64,000 nucleotides of DNA from Burkholderiales bacterium. Its GTDB lineage: Bacteria; Pseudomonadota; Gammaproteobacteria; Burkholderiales; WYBJ01. Position 1 is the first letter of the stretch, and each line of letters starts with the position of its first letter. A model generated the notes under the pieces. It was not told the DNA's origin. It did no database searches and saw only the letters and a list, made by a program, of their open reading frames with translations. The stretch covers positions 1 through 64,000 of the forward strand of contig JADLAC010000017.1 in the NCBI GenBank assembly GCA_020848435.1, in the 5' to 3' direction. Shown here in pieces: positions 9,517 to 19,310 of this stretch. The translations under genes and the position numbers were made by a program.

Positions 9517-10284
9517 CTACAGCCCGCGCTCGGATTGCGCCCGGTAGCGCAGCACGTGGGTCTCGATCGCGCTGAGGACCTGCTGCGTGGCGAGCACGAA
9601 CAGCACCAGCACCAGCGTCCAGGCGAGCGCGCCGGCGAGATCGAACAATTGCTGCATTTGCAGGAGCTGGTAGCCCACGCCCGCGGTCGCGCCCACCAAC
9701 TCGGCCACTACCACTACGCGCGAGGCGTTGCCGAGGTTCACCTTCCAGGCCGTCAGGATACCGGGCACGACCGTCGGCAGCACGACCGTGCGGAACATGT
9801 CGTAGCGGCTGGGACGGAACGAAAGCGCCATCTCGTGGATGTCCTTCGAGATCGAACGATAGGCATCCAGCACCTGGAAGGCAAACGCCGGCAGCGTGGT
9901 GACCACCATGATGAACCAGATGCGAAACTCGGTCGTCTTGAACCAGATGATCGAAATCACCACCCACGACAGCGCCGGGATGCCCTGGTTGAAATGCAGA
10001 ATCGGAAACAGGTAATCATGCACCTTCGGCGATTTCGCCATCGCGACGGCAAAGGCGACGCCCAGCGCGAAGGCGCCGGCCAGGCCGGCGAGAATGCGCA
10101 GCGCCGTTGCCGCCGCTTCGCCGACCAGGTGCCACGACGTGAAGATCTTCACCAGCGCGGCGGCGATCGCCTGCAGCGGCGGGAACAAGTAGGCGGGAAA
10201 GAACAGCGATGCGACCTGCCAGGCGACGGCAAGACCCAGCATCGCGAGCAGCGCCTCGCGGCGCACGGTGAAGTGCCGCAGCAT
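9517..10284 (-). CDS. ABC importer permease, nitrate/sulfonate/taurine type
   Basis: 255 residues from the ATG at 10284, chosen because homology starts with the first membrane helix LLAMLGLAVAWQVASLFFP; an upstream extension would only add a charged non-conserved stretch. About six membrane helices are visible. The cytoplasmic coupling loop EMALSFRPSRYDMFRTVVLP, then VPGILTAWKVNLGNASRVVV, is the EAA motif of SsuC/TauC-type permeases (usually E-A-A-x-x-x-G-A; here E-M-A-L-S-F-R). It forms the channel for the neighbouring ATPase and receptor. Confidence 0.92.
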   Translation of the reverse strand: MLRHFTVRREALLAMLGLAVAWQVASLFFPAYLFPPLQAIAAALVKIFTSWHLVGEAAATALRILAGLAGAFALGVAFAVAMAKSPKVHDYLFPILHFNQGIPALSWVVISIIWFKTTEFRIWFIMVVTTLPAFAFQVLDAYRSISKDIHEMALSFRPSRYDMFRTVVLPTVVPGILTAWKVNLGNASRVVVVAELVGATAGVGYQLLQMQQLFDLAGALAWTLVLVLFVLATQQVLSAIETHVLRYRAQSERGL

Positions 10285-10393
10285 CGTCGTCTTCGACTCC
10301 CTGTTGTCGGCGTTCTCGTCCCTGGCGCCGCAGCCAGCAACCGCGCCGCATCGCGCGCTGTTTGCGCTTGCGCGCGATTGCAAATCGCAGGCG

Positions 10394-11374
10394 CTAATTG
10401 AGCGGCGAAGGGTAGATCGCGCCGCCTTCGGGTTGCTTTTCGAGGTACTTGGTCGTCACCCCGGCCCGGAACACCGCTTCGATCTCCTTGCGGATCTCGG
10501 CCGCGCCGGCGACGTTCATCGCGAGCCGATCGTTGCTCTCGATCAGCTCCTTGATCGCGGCCTGGTCCGCGGCGTTGCCTTTGGGCAGGATCAGCGCCGC
10601 CGCCTTCGCCGGATTCTTGCGGGCCCATTCGGCGGCGGCCTTGTACGCGGCATAGAGCGGCTGTACCAGGTTCGGATTCTGCTTGATCCACGCCTCCTGC
10701 GCGGCCACACCCAAGGTAGGAATGGAATCGCCGCCCGCGAACGCGCGCCATTGCTTGCGAATGTCGAGATCGAGCGTGCGCACGCCCGGCTTCTTCGCCA
10801 GCAGTTGGGTATAACCGGGCTCCCACATATGGATCGCATCGGCCCGCTCCGCCATGGCATAGCTCATCAGCCCGGGCGGTGCGGTATTGACGACGTTCGC
10901 CTTGCTCAGGTCGAGGCCCTGGCGGCGCGCGAACCAATCGATCATGGCGAAATTGGTGGTGACGCGGGCCGCGGCGATCTGCTTGCCGGCAAGATCCTTG
11001 ACGCTCTTGACCGCATCGTTCGAGGTGACCAGCGCACCCCAGAAATCGAACAGGTTGAACAGATAGGTCACCGGCACGCCGCGGTTGCGGGCCACCGCGA
11101 TGGTGAGCGTGGCCGCGCTGCCGCCGACCTGGAACTCGCCGGAATTGAACTGGGTAACGTAGGCATCGGGCGGGCGCTCGACGAACGCGATGTCGAGCCC
11201 GTGGGCCGCGTCGAGCTTGTTCGCCTTGATGATCGGCGGCAGGAACGAGCCGAGCGAGGGCGGCCCGAAGATGACGATGGTGATCTTGGCGGGACTCGCC
11301 TGCGCGTGCGCGCTGCTCGCGGGGAGCAGGGCGGCGAGCACGGCGAACACGCTCCACACATACCTGGCGATCAT
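10394..11374 (-). CDS. Periplasmic receptor of the ABC importer (NMT1/SsuA-like)
   Basis: 326 residues with a clear signal peptide (VWSVFAVLAALLPASSAHAQ, cleavage after AHA). The mature protein has the SsuA/NMT1-type type-2 periplasmic fold: FNSGEFQVGGSAATLTIAVA for the ligand-sensing helix, LAGKQIAAARVTTNFAMIDW for the hinge, and ADAIHMWEPGYTQLLAKKPG for the second lobe. The start at 11374 has AGGAG upstream. It lies between the permease and the molybdenum hydroxylase genes, so the imported ligand is likely the hydroxylase substrate (inference). Confidence 0.9.
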   Translation of the reverse strand: MIARYVWSVFAVLAALLPASSAHAQASPAKITIVIFGPPSLGSFLPPIIKANKLDAAHGLDIAFVERPPDAYVTQFNSGEFQVGGSAATLTIAVARNRGVPVTYLFNLFDFWGALVTSNDAVKSVKDLAGKQIAAARVTTNFAMIDWFARRQGLDLSKANVVNTAPPGLMSYAMAERADAIHMWEPGYTQLLAKKPGVRTLDLDIRKQWRAFAGGDSIPTLGVAAQEAWIKQNPNLVQPLYAAYKAAAEWARKNPAKAAALILPKGNAADQAAIKELIESNDRLAMNVAGAAEIRKEIEAVFRAGVTTKYLEKQPEGGAIYPSPLN

Positions 11375-11510
11375 GCTTGCTTCTCCTCGGTGAAACGCTC
11401 GGGGCCGCGGGCGAGCGGCGTCGAGCGCGTGGATTCGATGGGGAGCCTCGCGTAAAGATCTGAGTGAACGCCGATTCGTTGCGTCATCTCGACTGCTGCG
11501 CGGCGATCGC

Positions 11511-13904
11511 TCATTGCGCTTGCGGCATCGGAGTGGATGAATTGCCGGATGCCGTGCCGGCGGCTGCTCGCATCGCCCGCCAGATGCGCTCGGGCGTCGC
11601 CGGCATTTCCACGTGGCGCACGCCGAGCTCGGCCAGGGCATCGACGATGGCATTGATCACCACGGCGAGCGCTGGCGTAGTGCCGCCCTCGCCGGCCGGT
11701 CGCATGCCGAGCGGGTGCGTGGTCGAGGGCACCTCGCTGATATGGGTGTCGAAGGGCGGGAAGTGGTCGGCGCGCGGCATGGTGTAGTCCATGAACGAGC
11801 CGGCGAGCAACTGGCCGCTGCGCGGATCGTAGTAGCAGTTCTCGTACAGCGCCTGGCCGACGCCCTGCACGATGCCGCCGTGGGTCTGGCCGTGGATGAT
11901 CATGGGATTGACGGCGCGCCCGGCGTCGTCGACCGCCGCATAGCGCACGATTTCGACCGCGCCCAGCTCGGGGTCGATCTCGACTTCGCACACGTGCGCG
12001 CCGTAGGGGAAGCTCGCCTCCTTCACCGTTTCGTCGGAGAACGCCGTGAGTGGCCCGCGCAAGTCCTCGGGCAGGTCGCCGAGCCGCTCGGCCGCCGCGG
12101 CCACCTCGAACAGCGTCACTGCACGGCCCCCCTCCGCGACTTCGAAGCGGCCCGCGTCGAAGCGCACGCGGCTGGGATCGCTTTCGAGCAGGCGCGCGGC
12201 GATGCGCTTGCCCTTGTCGATGATCTGGCGCGAGGCATTGAGCACGACGATGCTGATCAGGCGCATGCCGCGGCCCGAGTGGGTGCCGCCACCCACCTTC
12301 ACGATATCGGTATCGCCGGCGATGATGTCGACGCGCTCCAGCGCAACGCCGAGCCACTCGTTCACGAGTTGGGCGAAGCTCGTCTCGTGGCCCTGGCCAT
12401 TGGATACGGTGCCGACCACCACCGACACGCGTCCCTGCGGATGCACGCTGATCTCTGCCCGCTCGCGCGGCACGCCGCTCGCGGTGTCGACATAGTTGGC
12501 GACGCCGATGCCCCGGTACTTGCCGCGCCGGCGCGCTTGCTCGCGCCGCGCCGGGAAGCCCGCCCAATCCCCCAGCTCCAGCGCCTTGGCCATCGCGCCG
12601 TGATAGTCGCCGCTGTCGTACACCATGCCAAAAGGATTGGTGTAGGGCAGCTCGGCTTGGCGCAATAGATTGCGCTCGCGCAGCGCGATCCGGTCGAAGT
12701 CGCACTCGCGCGCGGCCAGGTCGATGAGGCGCTCCAACACGTACATGACCTCCGGGCGGCCGGCACTGCGGTAGGGGCGCGTGGGTGAGGTATTGCTGAG
12801 CACGGCGCGGGCGCGCACGAATGCGCACGGCATGCGGTAGATGCTCGACATGATCTCCACGCCCTTTTGCAGGGGCGAGAAGTTGGTCGGGTGAGCGCCG
12901 GCGTTGCCGACGTTCGAGCTGCGCAGGGCGAGGAAGTTGCCCTGCGCATCGAGCGCGAGCTCGGCCTGCACCGCGAGGTCGCGCGCCTGGTAATCGGCGA
13001 GGAAGGCTTCCTGGCGCTCGCAGGTCCACTTGACCGGGCGGCCGACGCGCCGCGCGGCCCATGCCACCACGCAGAACTCGGGATAGATCATGCCGCGCGT
13101 GCCGAAGTTGCCGCCGATGTCGCGCATCACCGCGCGTACTTGCGCCGCCGGTATATCGAGCACCGTGGCGAGATCGTCCTTCAGACGCACCGCGCCGCCG
13201 CTGCCGGCGTACAGGGTATAGCGCTGGCGCGCCGCGTCGTACTGCGCCACGGCGGCGCGCGGCTCCATGGTGACGCCGGTGACGCGGTTCACCTGGGTCG
13301 AGAATCGAACCACGTGCACGGCGCGTGCGAACGCCGCCTCGGTGGCCGCGCGGTCGCCCGCGTCGGCATCCAGACAGACGTTGGATGTCGCGTGCTCCCA
13401 GATCCGCGGCGCATCGGGTTCGGCAGCGGCGAGCGTATCGACCACCGCGGGCAGGACCTCGTAGTCGACCGCGACCTGCTCGGCGCCATCCTTGGCGATG
13501 GCGACGCTGGCGGCGACGACGACCGCAAGCGCCTCGCCGACGAATCGCACCTTGTCGCAGGCGAGCGGATAGTGCGGCGCGGAGAATAGCGGCGTGCCGT
13601 CGCGGTTGGCGAGCCGGATCTCCGCCGGGTGCATCGAGAAGGGCACATGCGGCAGCGGCTTGAGGCCGTCGGCAAGCAGCTCCTCGCCCGTGAGCACGGC
13701 CAGCACGCCCGCGATCGCGCGCGCTGCCCGCGCATCGATGGATCGAATGCGGGCATGCGCATGCGGCGAGCGCACGAATACCGCGTAGGCCTGCTCCGGC
13801 AGGTTGACGTCGTCGCTGAAGCAGCCCTTGCCGGTCAGCAGCCGCTCGTCCTCCTTGCGGCGTACCGGTTGGCCGATGCGGCTATCGGTCGCGATCTCAT
13901 CCAT
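11511..13904 (-). CDS. Molybdenum hydroxylase large subunit (xanthine dehydrogenase/CoxL superfamily)
   Basis: 797 residues binding the molybdopterin cofactor. The N-terminal domain has GKGCFSDDVNLPEQAYAVFV and SPHAHARI; the Mo-binding parts include RDIGGNFGTRGMIYPE, SNGQGHETSFAQLVNEWLGV and GGGTHSGRGMRL. The loop over the metal reads PYRSAGRPE, not the AYRCSFR loop of true CO dehydrogenase, so it is a hydroxylase of the isoquinoline/nicotinate/aromatic type. RPAGEGGTTPALAVVINAI holds the catalytic Glu. Start at 13904 is 8 bp after the FAD subunit stop, giving tight coupling with the M and S subunits upstream. Confidence 0.93.
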   Translation of the reverse strand: MDEIATDSRIGQPVRRKEDERLLTGKGCFSDDVNLPEQAYAVFVRSPHAHARIRSIDARAARAIAGVLAVLTGEELLADGLKPLPHVPFSMHPAEIRLANRDGTPLFSAPHYPLACDKVRFVGEALAVVVAASVAIAKDGAEQVAVDYEVLPAVVDTLAAAEPDAPRIWEHATSNVCLDADAGDRAATEAAFARAVHVVRFSTQVNRVTGVTMEPRAAVAQYDAARQRYTLYAGSGGAVRLKDDLATVLDIPAAQVRAVMRDIGGNFGTRGMIYPEFCVVAWAARRVGRPVKWTCERQEAFLADYQARDLAVQAELALDAQGNFLALRSSNVGNAGAHPTNFSPLQKGVEIMSSIYRMPCAFVRARAVLSNTSPTRPYRSAGRPEVMYVLERLIDLAARECDFDRIALRERNLLRQAELPYTNPFGMVYDSGDYHGAMAKALELGDWAGFPARREQARRRGKYRGIGVANYVDTASGVPRERAEISVHPQGRVSVVVGTVSNGQGHETSFAQLVNEWLGVALERVDIIAGDTDIVKVGGGTHSGRGMRLISIVVLNASRQIIDKGKRIAARLLESDPSRVRFDAGRFEVAEGGRAVTLFEVAAAAERLGDLPEDLRGPLTAFSDETVKEASFPYGAHVCEVEIDPELGAVEIVRYAAVDDAGRAVNPMIIHGQTHGGIVQGVGQALYENCYYDPRSGQLLAGSFMDYTMPRADHFPPFDTHISEVPSTTHPLGMRPAGEGGTTPALAVVINAIVDALAELGVRHVEMPATPERIWRAMRAAAGTASGNSSTPMPQAQ

Positions 13905-13912
13905 GACGAATC

Positions 13913-14719
13913 TCAGCTCGGCGGTTCCAGGGCGGCCGCCAGCGCGCGCTGCGCCATGATCTGCACGCAGTGGGCGCGGTATTCGGCGCTGGCGTGAATG
14001 TCGGCGTTGAGCCCGCTGCTCGGCAACGCCAGGCGCGCGAGCGCTGCGGGCCGGAAATCGGCGGCGAGCGCCGCTTCGGCCTCGCGCCAACGAAACACCG
14101 AATCGCGCGCTCCGGTGACGGCGACGCGCACGCCGGCGTGCGTCCTGGTGACAAACACGCCCACGAGCGCGAAGCGCGATGCGCTTTGGCGCAGCTTCGC
14201 GTAACCGGCGCGCTGCGGCAGCGTGAAATGCACGGCTTGAATGATCTCGCCGGGCTCGAGCGCGGTTTCAAAGAGTCCGCGAAAGAAAACCTCCGCCGCG
14301 ATGACGCGGCGCTGCGTCACGATGCGTGCATCGAGCGCGAGCAGCGCGGCCGGATAGTCGGCTGCCGGATCGGCGTTCGCGACCGAACCCCCGAGCGTGC
14401 CGCGATTGCGTACCTGCGGATCGCCGATGCCGGCGGCAAGCGCGGCCAGCGCCGGAATCGACTGGGCGACCAGCGCGGATGCGGCCACCGTGGCGTGGGT
14501 GGTCATCGCGCCGATGACGAGATCCGCGTTGTCGCGGTGAATGCCGCGCAGCGTCGCGATGCCGCCCAGGTCGACGATGCCATCGTAGCGGGCGAGGCGC
14601 TGTTTGAGCACCGGCAGCAGGCTCATGCCGCCCGCCAGGAGCTTCGAGCTCGATCCCCCGGCGAGCGCCGCCTGCGCCTCAGCGATCGAGCCGACGCGGC
14701 GGTATTCGAAATCGTACAT
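13913..14719 (-). CDS. Molybdenum hydroxylase FAD-binding subunit (CoxM-like)
   Basis: 268 residues of the FAD_binding_5/CO-dehydrogenase flavoprotein fold. MYDFEYRRVGSIAEAQAAL begins the domain; LLAGGMSLLPVLKQRLARYD is the first FAD loop, and IGDPQVRNRGTLGGSVANAD plus PAADYPAALLALDARI form the second. The C-terminal part has VFVTRTHAGVRVAVTGA. It passes electrons from the 2Fe-2S subunit chain to an acceptor. Gene order in transcription is S (14783-15265), M (this gene), L (11511-13904), the reverse of the common M-S-L order but also seen in the family. Confidence 0.93.
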   Translation of the reverse strand: MYDFEYRRVGSIAEAQAALAGGSSSKLLAGGMSLLPVLKQRLARYDGIVDLGGIATLRGIHRDNADLVIGAMTTHATVAASALVAQSIPALAALAAGIGDPQVRNRGTLGGSVANADPAADYPAALLALDARIVTQRRVIAAEVFFRGLFETALEPGEIIQAVHFTLPQRAGYAKLRQSASRFALVGVFVTRTHAGVRVAVTGARDSVFRWREAEAALAADFRPAALARLALPSSGLNADIHASAEYRAHCVQIMAQRALAAALEPPS

Positions 14720-14782
14720 CGCTGGGATCCTTCCTGCCGTGTCTTTGCATCTGCGCGGAGCCCGCCGCCGCGGGTCGCAGCA

Positions 14783-15265
14783 CTAGGGCCGATCCGCCTC
14801 CTTCATCGCCGCCGCGCCGGCCTGCACTGCCTTGACGATGTTGTGGTAGCCCGTGCAGCGGCACAGGTTGCCTTCGAGCTCGCGCCGGATGGTGGCTTGA
14901 TCGAGGTCGGGGCCGCAGCGCGACACGATGGCGAGCGCCGACATGACCATGCCGGGGGTGCAGAACCCGCATTGCAGCGCGTGGTGCTCGCGAAATGCCG
15001 CTTGCATGGGATGGAGCCCGCGCTCGGACGCGAGGCCCTCGATGGTCGTCACCGCGGCACCCTCGCACGAGAGCGCCAGCACGGTACACGACTTGACAGC
15101 GGCACCATCGAGGTGGACCGTGCAGCAGCCGCACTGGGTGGTATCGCAGCCGACGTGCGTTCCGGTGAGCGAGAGCGTCTCGCGCAGGAACTGTACCAGC
15201 AGGGTGCGGCCTTCCACCGCTGCGCGAACGGTCTGTCCGTTGACCTGCATCGATACGACGGGCAT
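14783..15265 (-). CDS. Molybdenum hydroxylase 2Fe-2S subunit (CoxS-like)
   Basis: 160 residues. The plant-type cluster is bound by [15 protein letters not shown] near residues 42-56 and a later Cys in VKSCTVLA; the second cluster by [13 protein letters not shown] near 100-112 and [14 protein letters not shown] near 135-148. Length is standard for the small subunit. The start at 15265 has a GGAGG-type site and the gene is the first of the minus-strand cluster. The promoter should lie between it and queC (15266-15390), from which the two genes diverge. Confidence 0.95.
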   Translation of the reverse strand: MPVVSMQVNGQTVRAAVEGRTLLVQFLRETLSLTGTHVGCDTTQCGCCTVHLDGAAVKSCTVLALSCEGAAVTTIEGLASERGLHPMQAAFREHHALQCGFCTPGMVMSALAIVSRCGPDLDQATIRRELEGNLCRCTGYHNIVKAVQAGAAAMKEADRP

Positions 15266-15390
15266 TGCTCTCCTCCGCAATGGCAGCCTGCGCATGCGCC
15301 GCGGCGGGAAGCCTTCGCCGCGACCTGCGCCTTCGACAGCGAATCGAGCATACCATAGGGCATCGCAACCCTGACTCGAAGGGCGAGTCG

Positions 15391-16101
15391 ATGCCGATGG
15401 CACGGGCGGTTCCGGCGGTGATCCTGCTGAGCGGCGGTCTCGATTCCGCCACGGTGCTGGCGATGGCTCGCGCGCACGGCTACGCATGCCACGCGTTGAG
15501 CTTCCGCTACGGCCAGCGGCACGCGATCGAGCTCGAGCGCGCGGCCGTGATCGCCCGCCGGCTCGGTGCCGTGCGCCATGTCGTGATCGATATCGACTTG
15601 CGCCGTTTCGGCGGCTCCGCGCTGACCGCCGATATCGCCGTGCCGAAACGGCGCTCGCTGAAGGCGATCGGCCACGGTATTCCACCGACCTATGTGCCGG
15701 CGCGCAACACTGTCTTTCTGGCGCTCGCGTTGGCCTGCGCCGAGACGCTCGCGGCGGCCGACATCTTCATCGGCGTCAATGCGCTCGACTACTCCGGCTA
15801 TCCCGACTGCCGGCCCGAATTCATCGCCGCCTTCGAAGCCATGGCGAACCTCGCGACCAAGGCCGGCGTGGAAGGCGGCAAACGGCTGCGTATCCATACG
15901 CCCCTGATCGCGATGCGCAAGGGCGAGATCATCCGCGCCGGCCGCGACCTTGGCGTCGATTACGCGCTCACGACCAGTTGTTACGACCCCGGTGCGCGCG
16001 GCGAGCCGTGCCGCGCCTGCGATTCCTGCCTGCTGCGTGCCAAGGGCTTCGCCGAGGCGGGTCTTGCCGACCCGCTGCTCGCGCGGCGGCGCCGCCGCTG
16101 A
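15391..16101 (+). CDS. queC: 7-cyano-7-deazaguanine synthase QueC
   Basis: 236 residues. QueC makes preQ0 from 7-carboxy-7-deazaguanine, ammonia and ATP in queuosine synthesis. The PP-loop ATP site is SGGLDSAT at 14-21, [14 protein letters not shown] follows, [20 protein letters not shown] is the substrate region, and four zinc cysteines are at about 197, 207, 210 and 213 ([17 protein letters not shown]). The start at 15391 fits homology; an upstream open frame lacks it. No queD or queE is adjacent in this window. Confidence 0.96.
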   Translation: MPMARAVPAVILLSGGLDSATVLAMARAHGYACHALSFRYGQRHAIELERAAVIARRLGAVRHVVIDIDLRRFGGSALTADIAVPKRRSLKAIGHGIPPTYVPARNTVFLALALACAETLAAADIFIGVNALDYSGYPDCRPEFIAAFEAMANLATKAGVEGGKRLRIHTPLIAMRKGEIIRAGRDLGVDYALTTSCYDPGARGEPCRACDSCLLRAKGFAEAGLADPLLARRRRR

Positions 16102-16171
16102 GGTGAGCACTCCCGTCGTCGCGGGGCCTGCGGCAACGGCGCGGAGGCCTGAGCGCGCGCACCCGGTTTGC

Positions 16172-18661
16172 TCAAGCCGCCGAAACCCCGACCGGGGCGA
16201 CGTGCCAGATGTCGGCGCAATACTCGCGGATCGCGCGATCGGAGGAGAACTTGCCGGTGCGCGCGGTGTTCAGGATCGACATCCGTGTCCAGCCGCGCGC
16301 ATCCCGGCAAGTGCTCCCGACCTCGGCATGGCAGTCGACGTACGAGTGGTAGTCCGCGAGCAGCATGAAGTCGTCGTGGTAGAGCAGGGCATCGATCAGC
16401 GGCCGGAACAAGGCGCGATCGCCGCCGCTGAAATGACCGCAGGCGATCAAGTCGATGGCGGCCTTGAGCTGCGCATCGGATTCGTATAGCGCGCGCGGTT
16501 GGTAGCCCGCCGCGCGGACCTGGTCGATCTCCTCGACCGTGAGCCCGAACAAGAAGAAATTATCGGCGCCGACTTCTTCGCGGATCTCGACGTTCGCTCC
16601 GTCGAGGGTGCCGATGGTCACCGCGCCGTTGAGCGCGAACTTCATGTTGCCGGTGCCGGATGCTTCCTTGCCGGCCGTCGAAATCTGCTCCGAGACGTCC
16701 GCGGCGGGATAGACCAGCTCGGCCACCTTCACGCAGAAGTTCGGCACATAGGCGACGCGCATGCGCTGGTTGACATCGGGATCGGCGTTGACCACCTCGC
16801 CGATCGCATTGATGAGCCTGATGATGGACTTGGCCATGAAATAGCCCGGCGCCGCCTTGCCGCCGAAGACGAACGCGTGCGGGCGTATGTCCAGGCGCGG
16901 ATCGGCCTTCAGGCGCTGGTACAGCGTGACTATGTTGAGCGCGTTCAGGTGCTGGCGCTTGTATTCGTGAATACGCTTGACGTGGATGTCGAACACCCAG
17001 TCCGGATCGAGCGCGACGCCGGTATGCTCGCGCACGTATTGCGCGAGCCGCGCCTTGTTGGCGCGCTTCACCGCTTGCCAGCGTTGCTGAAACGCCGCAT
17101 CGGCGGCGTGCGGCTCCAGCTCGCGCAAGCGCTCCAGGCGCGTGCTCCAGCGCTCGCCGATCGCCTCGGTGATGAGCGCGCTCAGCCCCGGATTGGCGAG
17201 CTGGAGGAAACGCCGCGGGGTGACGCCGTTGGTCTTGTTGCTGAAGCGCTGCGGCCACAGCTCATGGAAATCGCGCAGCACGCTGGTCTCCAGCAGCCGG
17301 GTGTGCAGGGCGGCGACGCCGTTGATCGCCTGGGCGCCGACGCAAGCGAGATTGGCCATGCGCACGCTCTTGTCCGCGGTTTCGTCGATCAGCGACATGC
17401 GGGCGATGCGCGCATCGTCGCCCGGGTAGCGCATGCGCACCTCGTTGAGAAAGCGATGGTTGATCTCGTAGATGATCTCCAGGTGGCGCGGCAGCATGCG
17501 CCGGAACAGCGGCAGCGACCAGGTCTCGAGCGCTTCGGGCAGCAGCGTATGATTGGTGTAGGCGAAGATGCCGCGGGTGATCTCCCAGGCGTGATCCCAG
17601 GCGAGCAGGTGCTCGTCGACCAGCAGGCGCATCAGCTCGGGGATGGCGAGGGCGGGGTGGGTATCGTTGAGCTGCGCGACGTACTTCTCGGGCAGGCTTT
17701 CGACCGTCTTGCCCGGAACCTGGCGGTGGATGCGGATCATGTCCTGCAAGGAGCAGGAGACGAAGAAATACTGCTGGGCGAGCCGCAACGCCTTGCCGGC
17801 CGCTTGCTGGTCGTTGGGATACAAGACCTTGGAGATCGTCTCCGAGCGCACCTTCTCGTCTACGGCGCCGTAGTAGTCGCCGACGTTGAAGGCGTCGAAA
17901 TCGAACGACTCGACCGCCTGCGCGGTCCACAGCCGCAGCAGGTTCGCGCTATCGGTGTGATAGCCGTGGATCGGCGTATCGTAGGCGACGCCGCGCACCT
18001 CGCGTTCGGGCGACCAGCGCACCCGGTAGCGGCCATGATCGTCGCTGTAGGCGTCGGTGTGTCCGCCGAGCTTCACGTCAAACGTGATGGTCGGGCGTGG
18101 GATCTCCCACGGGTTGCCGAAGCGCAGCCACTTGTCGGTGCGCTCGACTTGCCAGCCGTCGCGGATCTCCTGGTCGAAGATGCCGAACTCGTAACGGATG
18201 CCGTAGCCGATGGCCGGAACGCATAGGGTCGCCATCGACTCCATGTAGCAGGCGGCGAGCCTGCCTAGACCGCCGTTGCCCAGCCCCGGTTCTTCCTCCT
18301 GCGCGAGCAGCGTATCGAGCTCGATGCCCAGCTCGCTCATCGCTTGGCGCACGGCGGCGGTGATGCCGAGGCTCAGGATGTTGGCGCCGAGATGCGGGCC
18401 GAGGAGAAACTCCGCCGACAGGTAGCACACCGTGCGGGCGGCCGTGCGCCGGTAGGCTTCCGCCGCGCGCACCCAGCGCTCCAGCAGCCGGTCGCGCACC
18501 GTGAAGCTGAGCGCCTGGTAGTAGTCGTTGAGGTTGGCGACTTCGCGAAAGCGGCCTTGGATGTAGCGCAGGTTGTCCAGGAAGTCCTGCTTGATCGCCT
18601 CCACGCCGAGCCCGGTGCGGATCGGCTCCTCGCTTCGCGGCGCGGCCTGTGATGCGCGCAT
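16172..18661 (-). CDS. glgP: Glycogen/maltodextrin phosphorylase
   Basis: 829 residues, normal length for alpha-glucan phosphorylase, which releases glucose 1-phosphate from the non-reducing ends of alpha-1,4 glucans with orthophosphate. LGNGGLGRLAACYMESMATL, NDTHPALAIPELMRLLVDEH and TNHTLLPEALETWSLPLF are family blocks. The pyridoxal phosphate lysine is K674 in GTGNMKFALNGAVTIGTLDG. No regulatory N-terminal phosphorylation segment like the animal enzyme is present, as expected for bacteria. It is alone: no other glg genes flank it. Start ATG at 18661 is the only good choice. Confidence 0.97.
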   Translation of the reverse strand: MRASQAAPRSEEPIRTGLGVEAIKQDFLDNLRYIQGRFREVANLNDYYQALSFTVRDRLLERWVRAAEAYRRTAARTVCYLSAEFLLGPHLGANILSLGITAAVRQAMSELGIELDTLLAQEEEPGLGNGGLGRLAACYMESMATLCVPAIGYGIRYEFGIFDQEIRDGWQVERTDKWLRFGNPWEIPRPTITFDVKLGGHTDAYSDDHGRYRVRWSPEREVRGVAYDTPIHGYHTDSANLLRLWTAQAVESFDFDAFNVGDYYGAVDEKVRSETISKVLYPNDQQAAGKALRLAQQYFFVSCSLQDMIRIHRQVPGKTVESLPEKYVAQLNDTHPALAIPELMRLLVDEHLLAWDHAWEITRGIFAYTNHTLLPEALETWSLPLFRRMLPRHLEIIYEINHRFLNEVRMRYPGDDARIARMSLIDETADKSVRMANLACVGAQAINGVAALHTRLLETSVLRDFHELWPQRFSNKTNGVTPRRFLQLANPGLSALITEAIGERWSTRLERLRELEPHAADAAFQQRWQAVKRANKARLAQYVREHTGVALDPDWVFDIHVKRIHEYKRQHLNALNIVTLYQRLKADPRLDIRPHAFVFGGKAAPGYFMAKSIIRLINAIGEVVNADPDVNQRMRVAYVPNFCVKVAELVYPAADVSEQISTAGKEASGTGNMKFALNGAVTIGTLDGANVEIREEVGADNFFLFGLTVEEIDQVRAAGYQPRALYESDAQLKAAIDLIACGHFSGGDRALFRPLIDALLYHDDFMLLADYHSYVDCHAEVGSTCRDARGWTRMSILNTARTGKFSSDRAIREYCADIWHVAPVGVSAA

Positions 18662-18788
18662 GGCTGCCTCCCTTTCGGATGCGCGAGAACGTGTATTCTA
18701 GACCCGCCCCGGTCTTTCGAATGCCTACCCGCAGGCGAGCCGGTGCGCGGCTGACTGTGCCAGGCGTACGGTCGACGAGGGATTGGCG

Positions 18789-19280
18789 ATGTCCGCGCTC
18801 ACCTTCCGGCTCCGGCCGGAGACGTTTTGCATCCATCGGCTGGACCCGGCAGCGGCACTGGATGTCGCTCGCTTTGCACCGGCTGCCTGGGTTTCGATCA
18901 CGCGCAGCGAGGACGAAGTATCGATCATCGCGCCCGAGGACATCGACCTCGGTCCGAGCGAGCGGCAACCCGGTTGGTCGTGCCTGCAAATCGAAGGCAA
19001 GCTCGATTTCGCGCTGGTGGGTGTGCTCGCCGGCGTGGCTCGGATTCTCGCCGAGCGCGGCATCAGCATACTCACCGTTTCGACCTACGATACCGACCAT
19101 GTCTTCGTTCGAACGGCCGGGATCGAGGCGGCTGTGGATGCGCTCGAAGCGGCGGGCCATCGGGTGCGCGGCCGAGCGCCGGGGCGCAATCCGCGTCGCG
19201 CGAGTCAAGATGCCGAGCCATGCGCGCTCGACGAGGCGCGCCCTGACCGAGCCCCCGGGCGCGGCCCCGGCGGGGTCTAG
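18789..19280 (+). CDS. ACT domain-containing protein
   Basis: 163 residues from ATG 18789 (a TTG six bases earlier is possible). Two ACT-like halves are visible: residues 1-60 (FRLRPETFCIHRLDP, WVSITRSEDEVSIIAPEDI) and 60-125 (WSCLQIEGKLDFALVGVLAG, ILAERGISILTVSTYDTDHV). This matches the CASTOR/ACT family of small amino-acid-sensing proteins of bacteria. The last 35 residues are Arg/Pro-rich and probably disordered. The ligand is unknown. Divergent from glgP. Confidence 0.82.
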   Translation: MSALTFRLRPETFCIHRLDPAAALDVARFAPAAWVSITRSEDEVSIIAPEDIDLGPSERQPGWSCLQIEGKLDFALVGVLAGVARILAERGISILTVSTYDTDHVFVRTAGIEAAVDALEAAGHRVRGRAPGRNPRRASQDAEPCALDEARPDRAPGRGPGGV

Positions 19281-19310
19281 GCGAGACCGCGTCGTGCCGT
19301 AATAGCGCGT

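Noticed and set aside
11511-15265. Carbon monoxide dehydrogenase
   Set aside because: The large subunit lacks the AYRCSFR active-site loop of form I enzymes and has PYRSAGRPE instead.
16499-18226. A 575-codon open frame opposite glgP
   Set aside because: Pure antisense of glycogen phosphorylase; no family resemblance.
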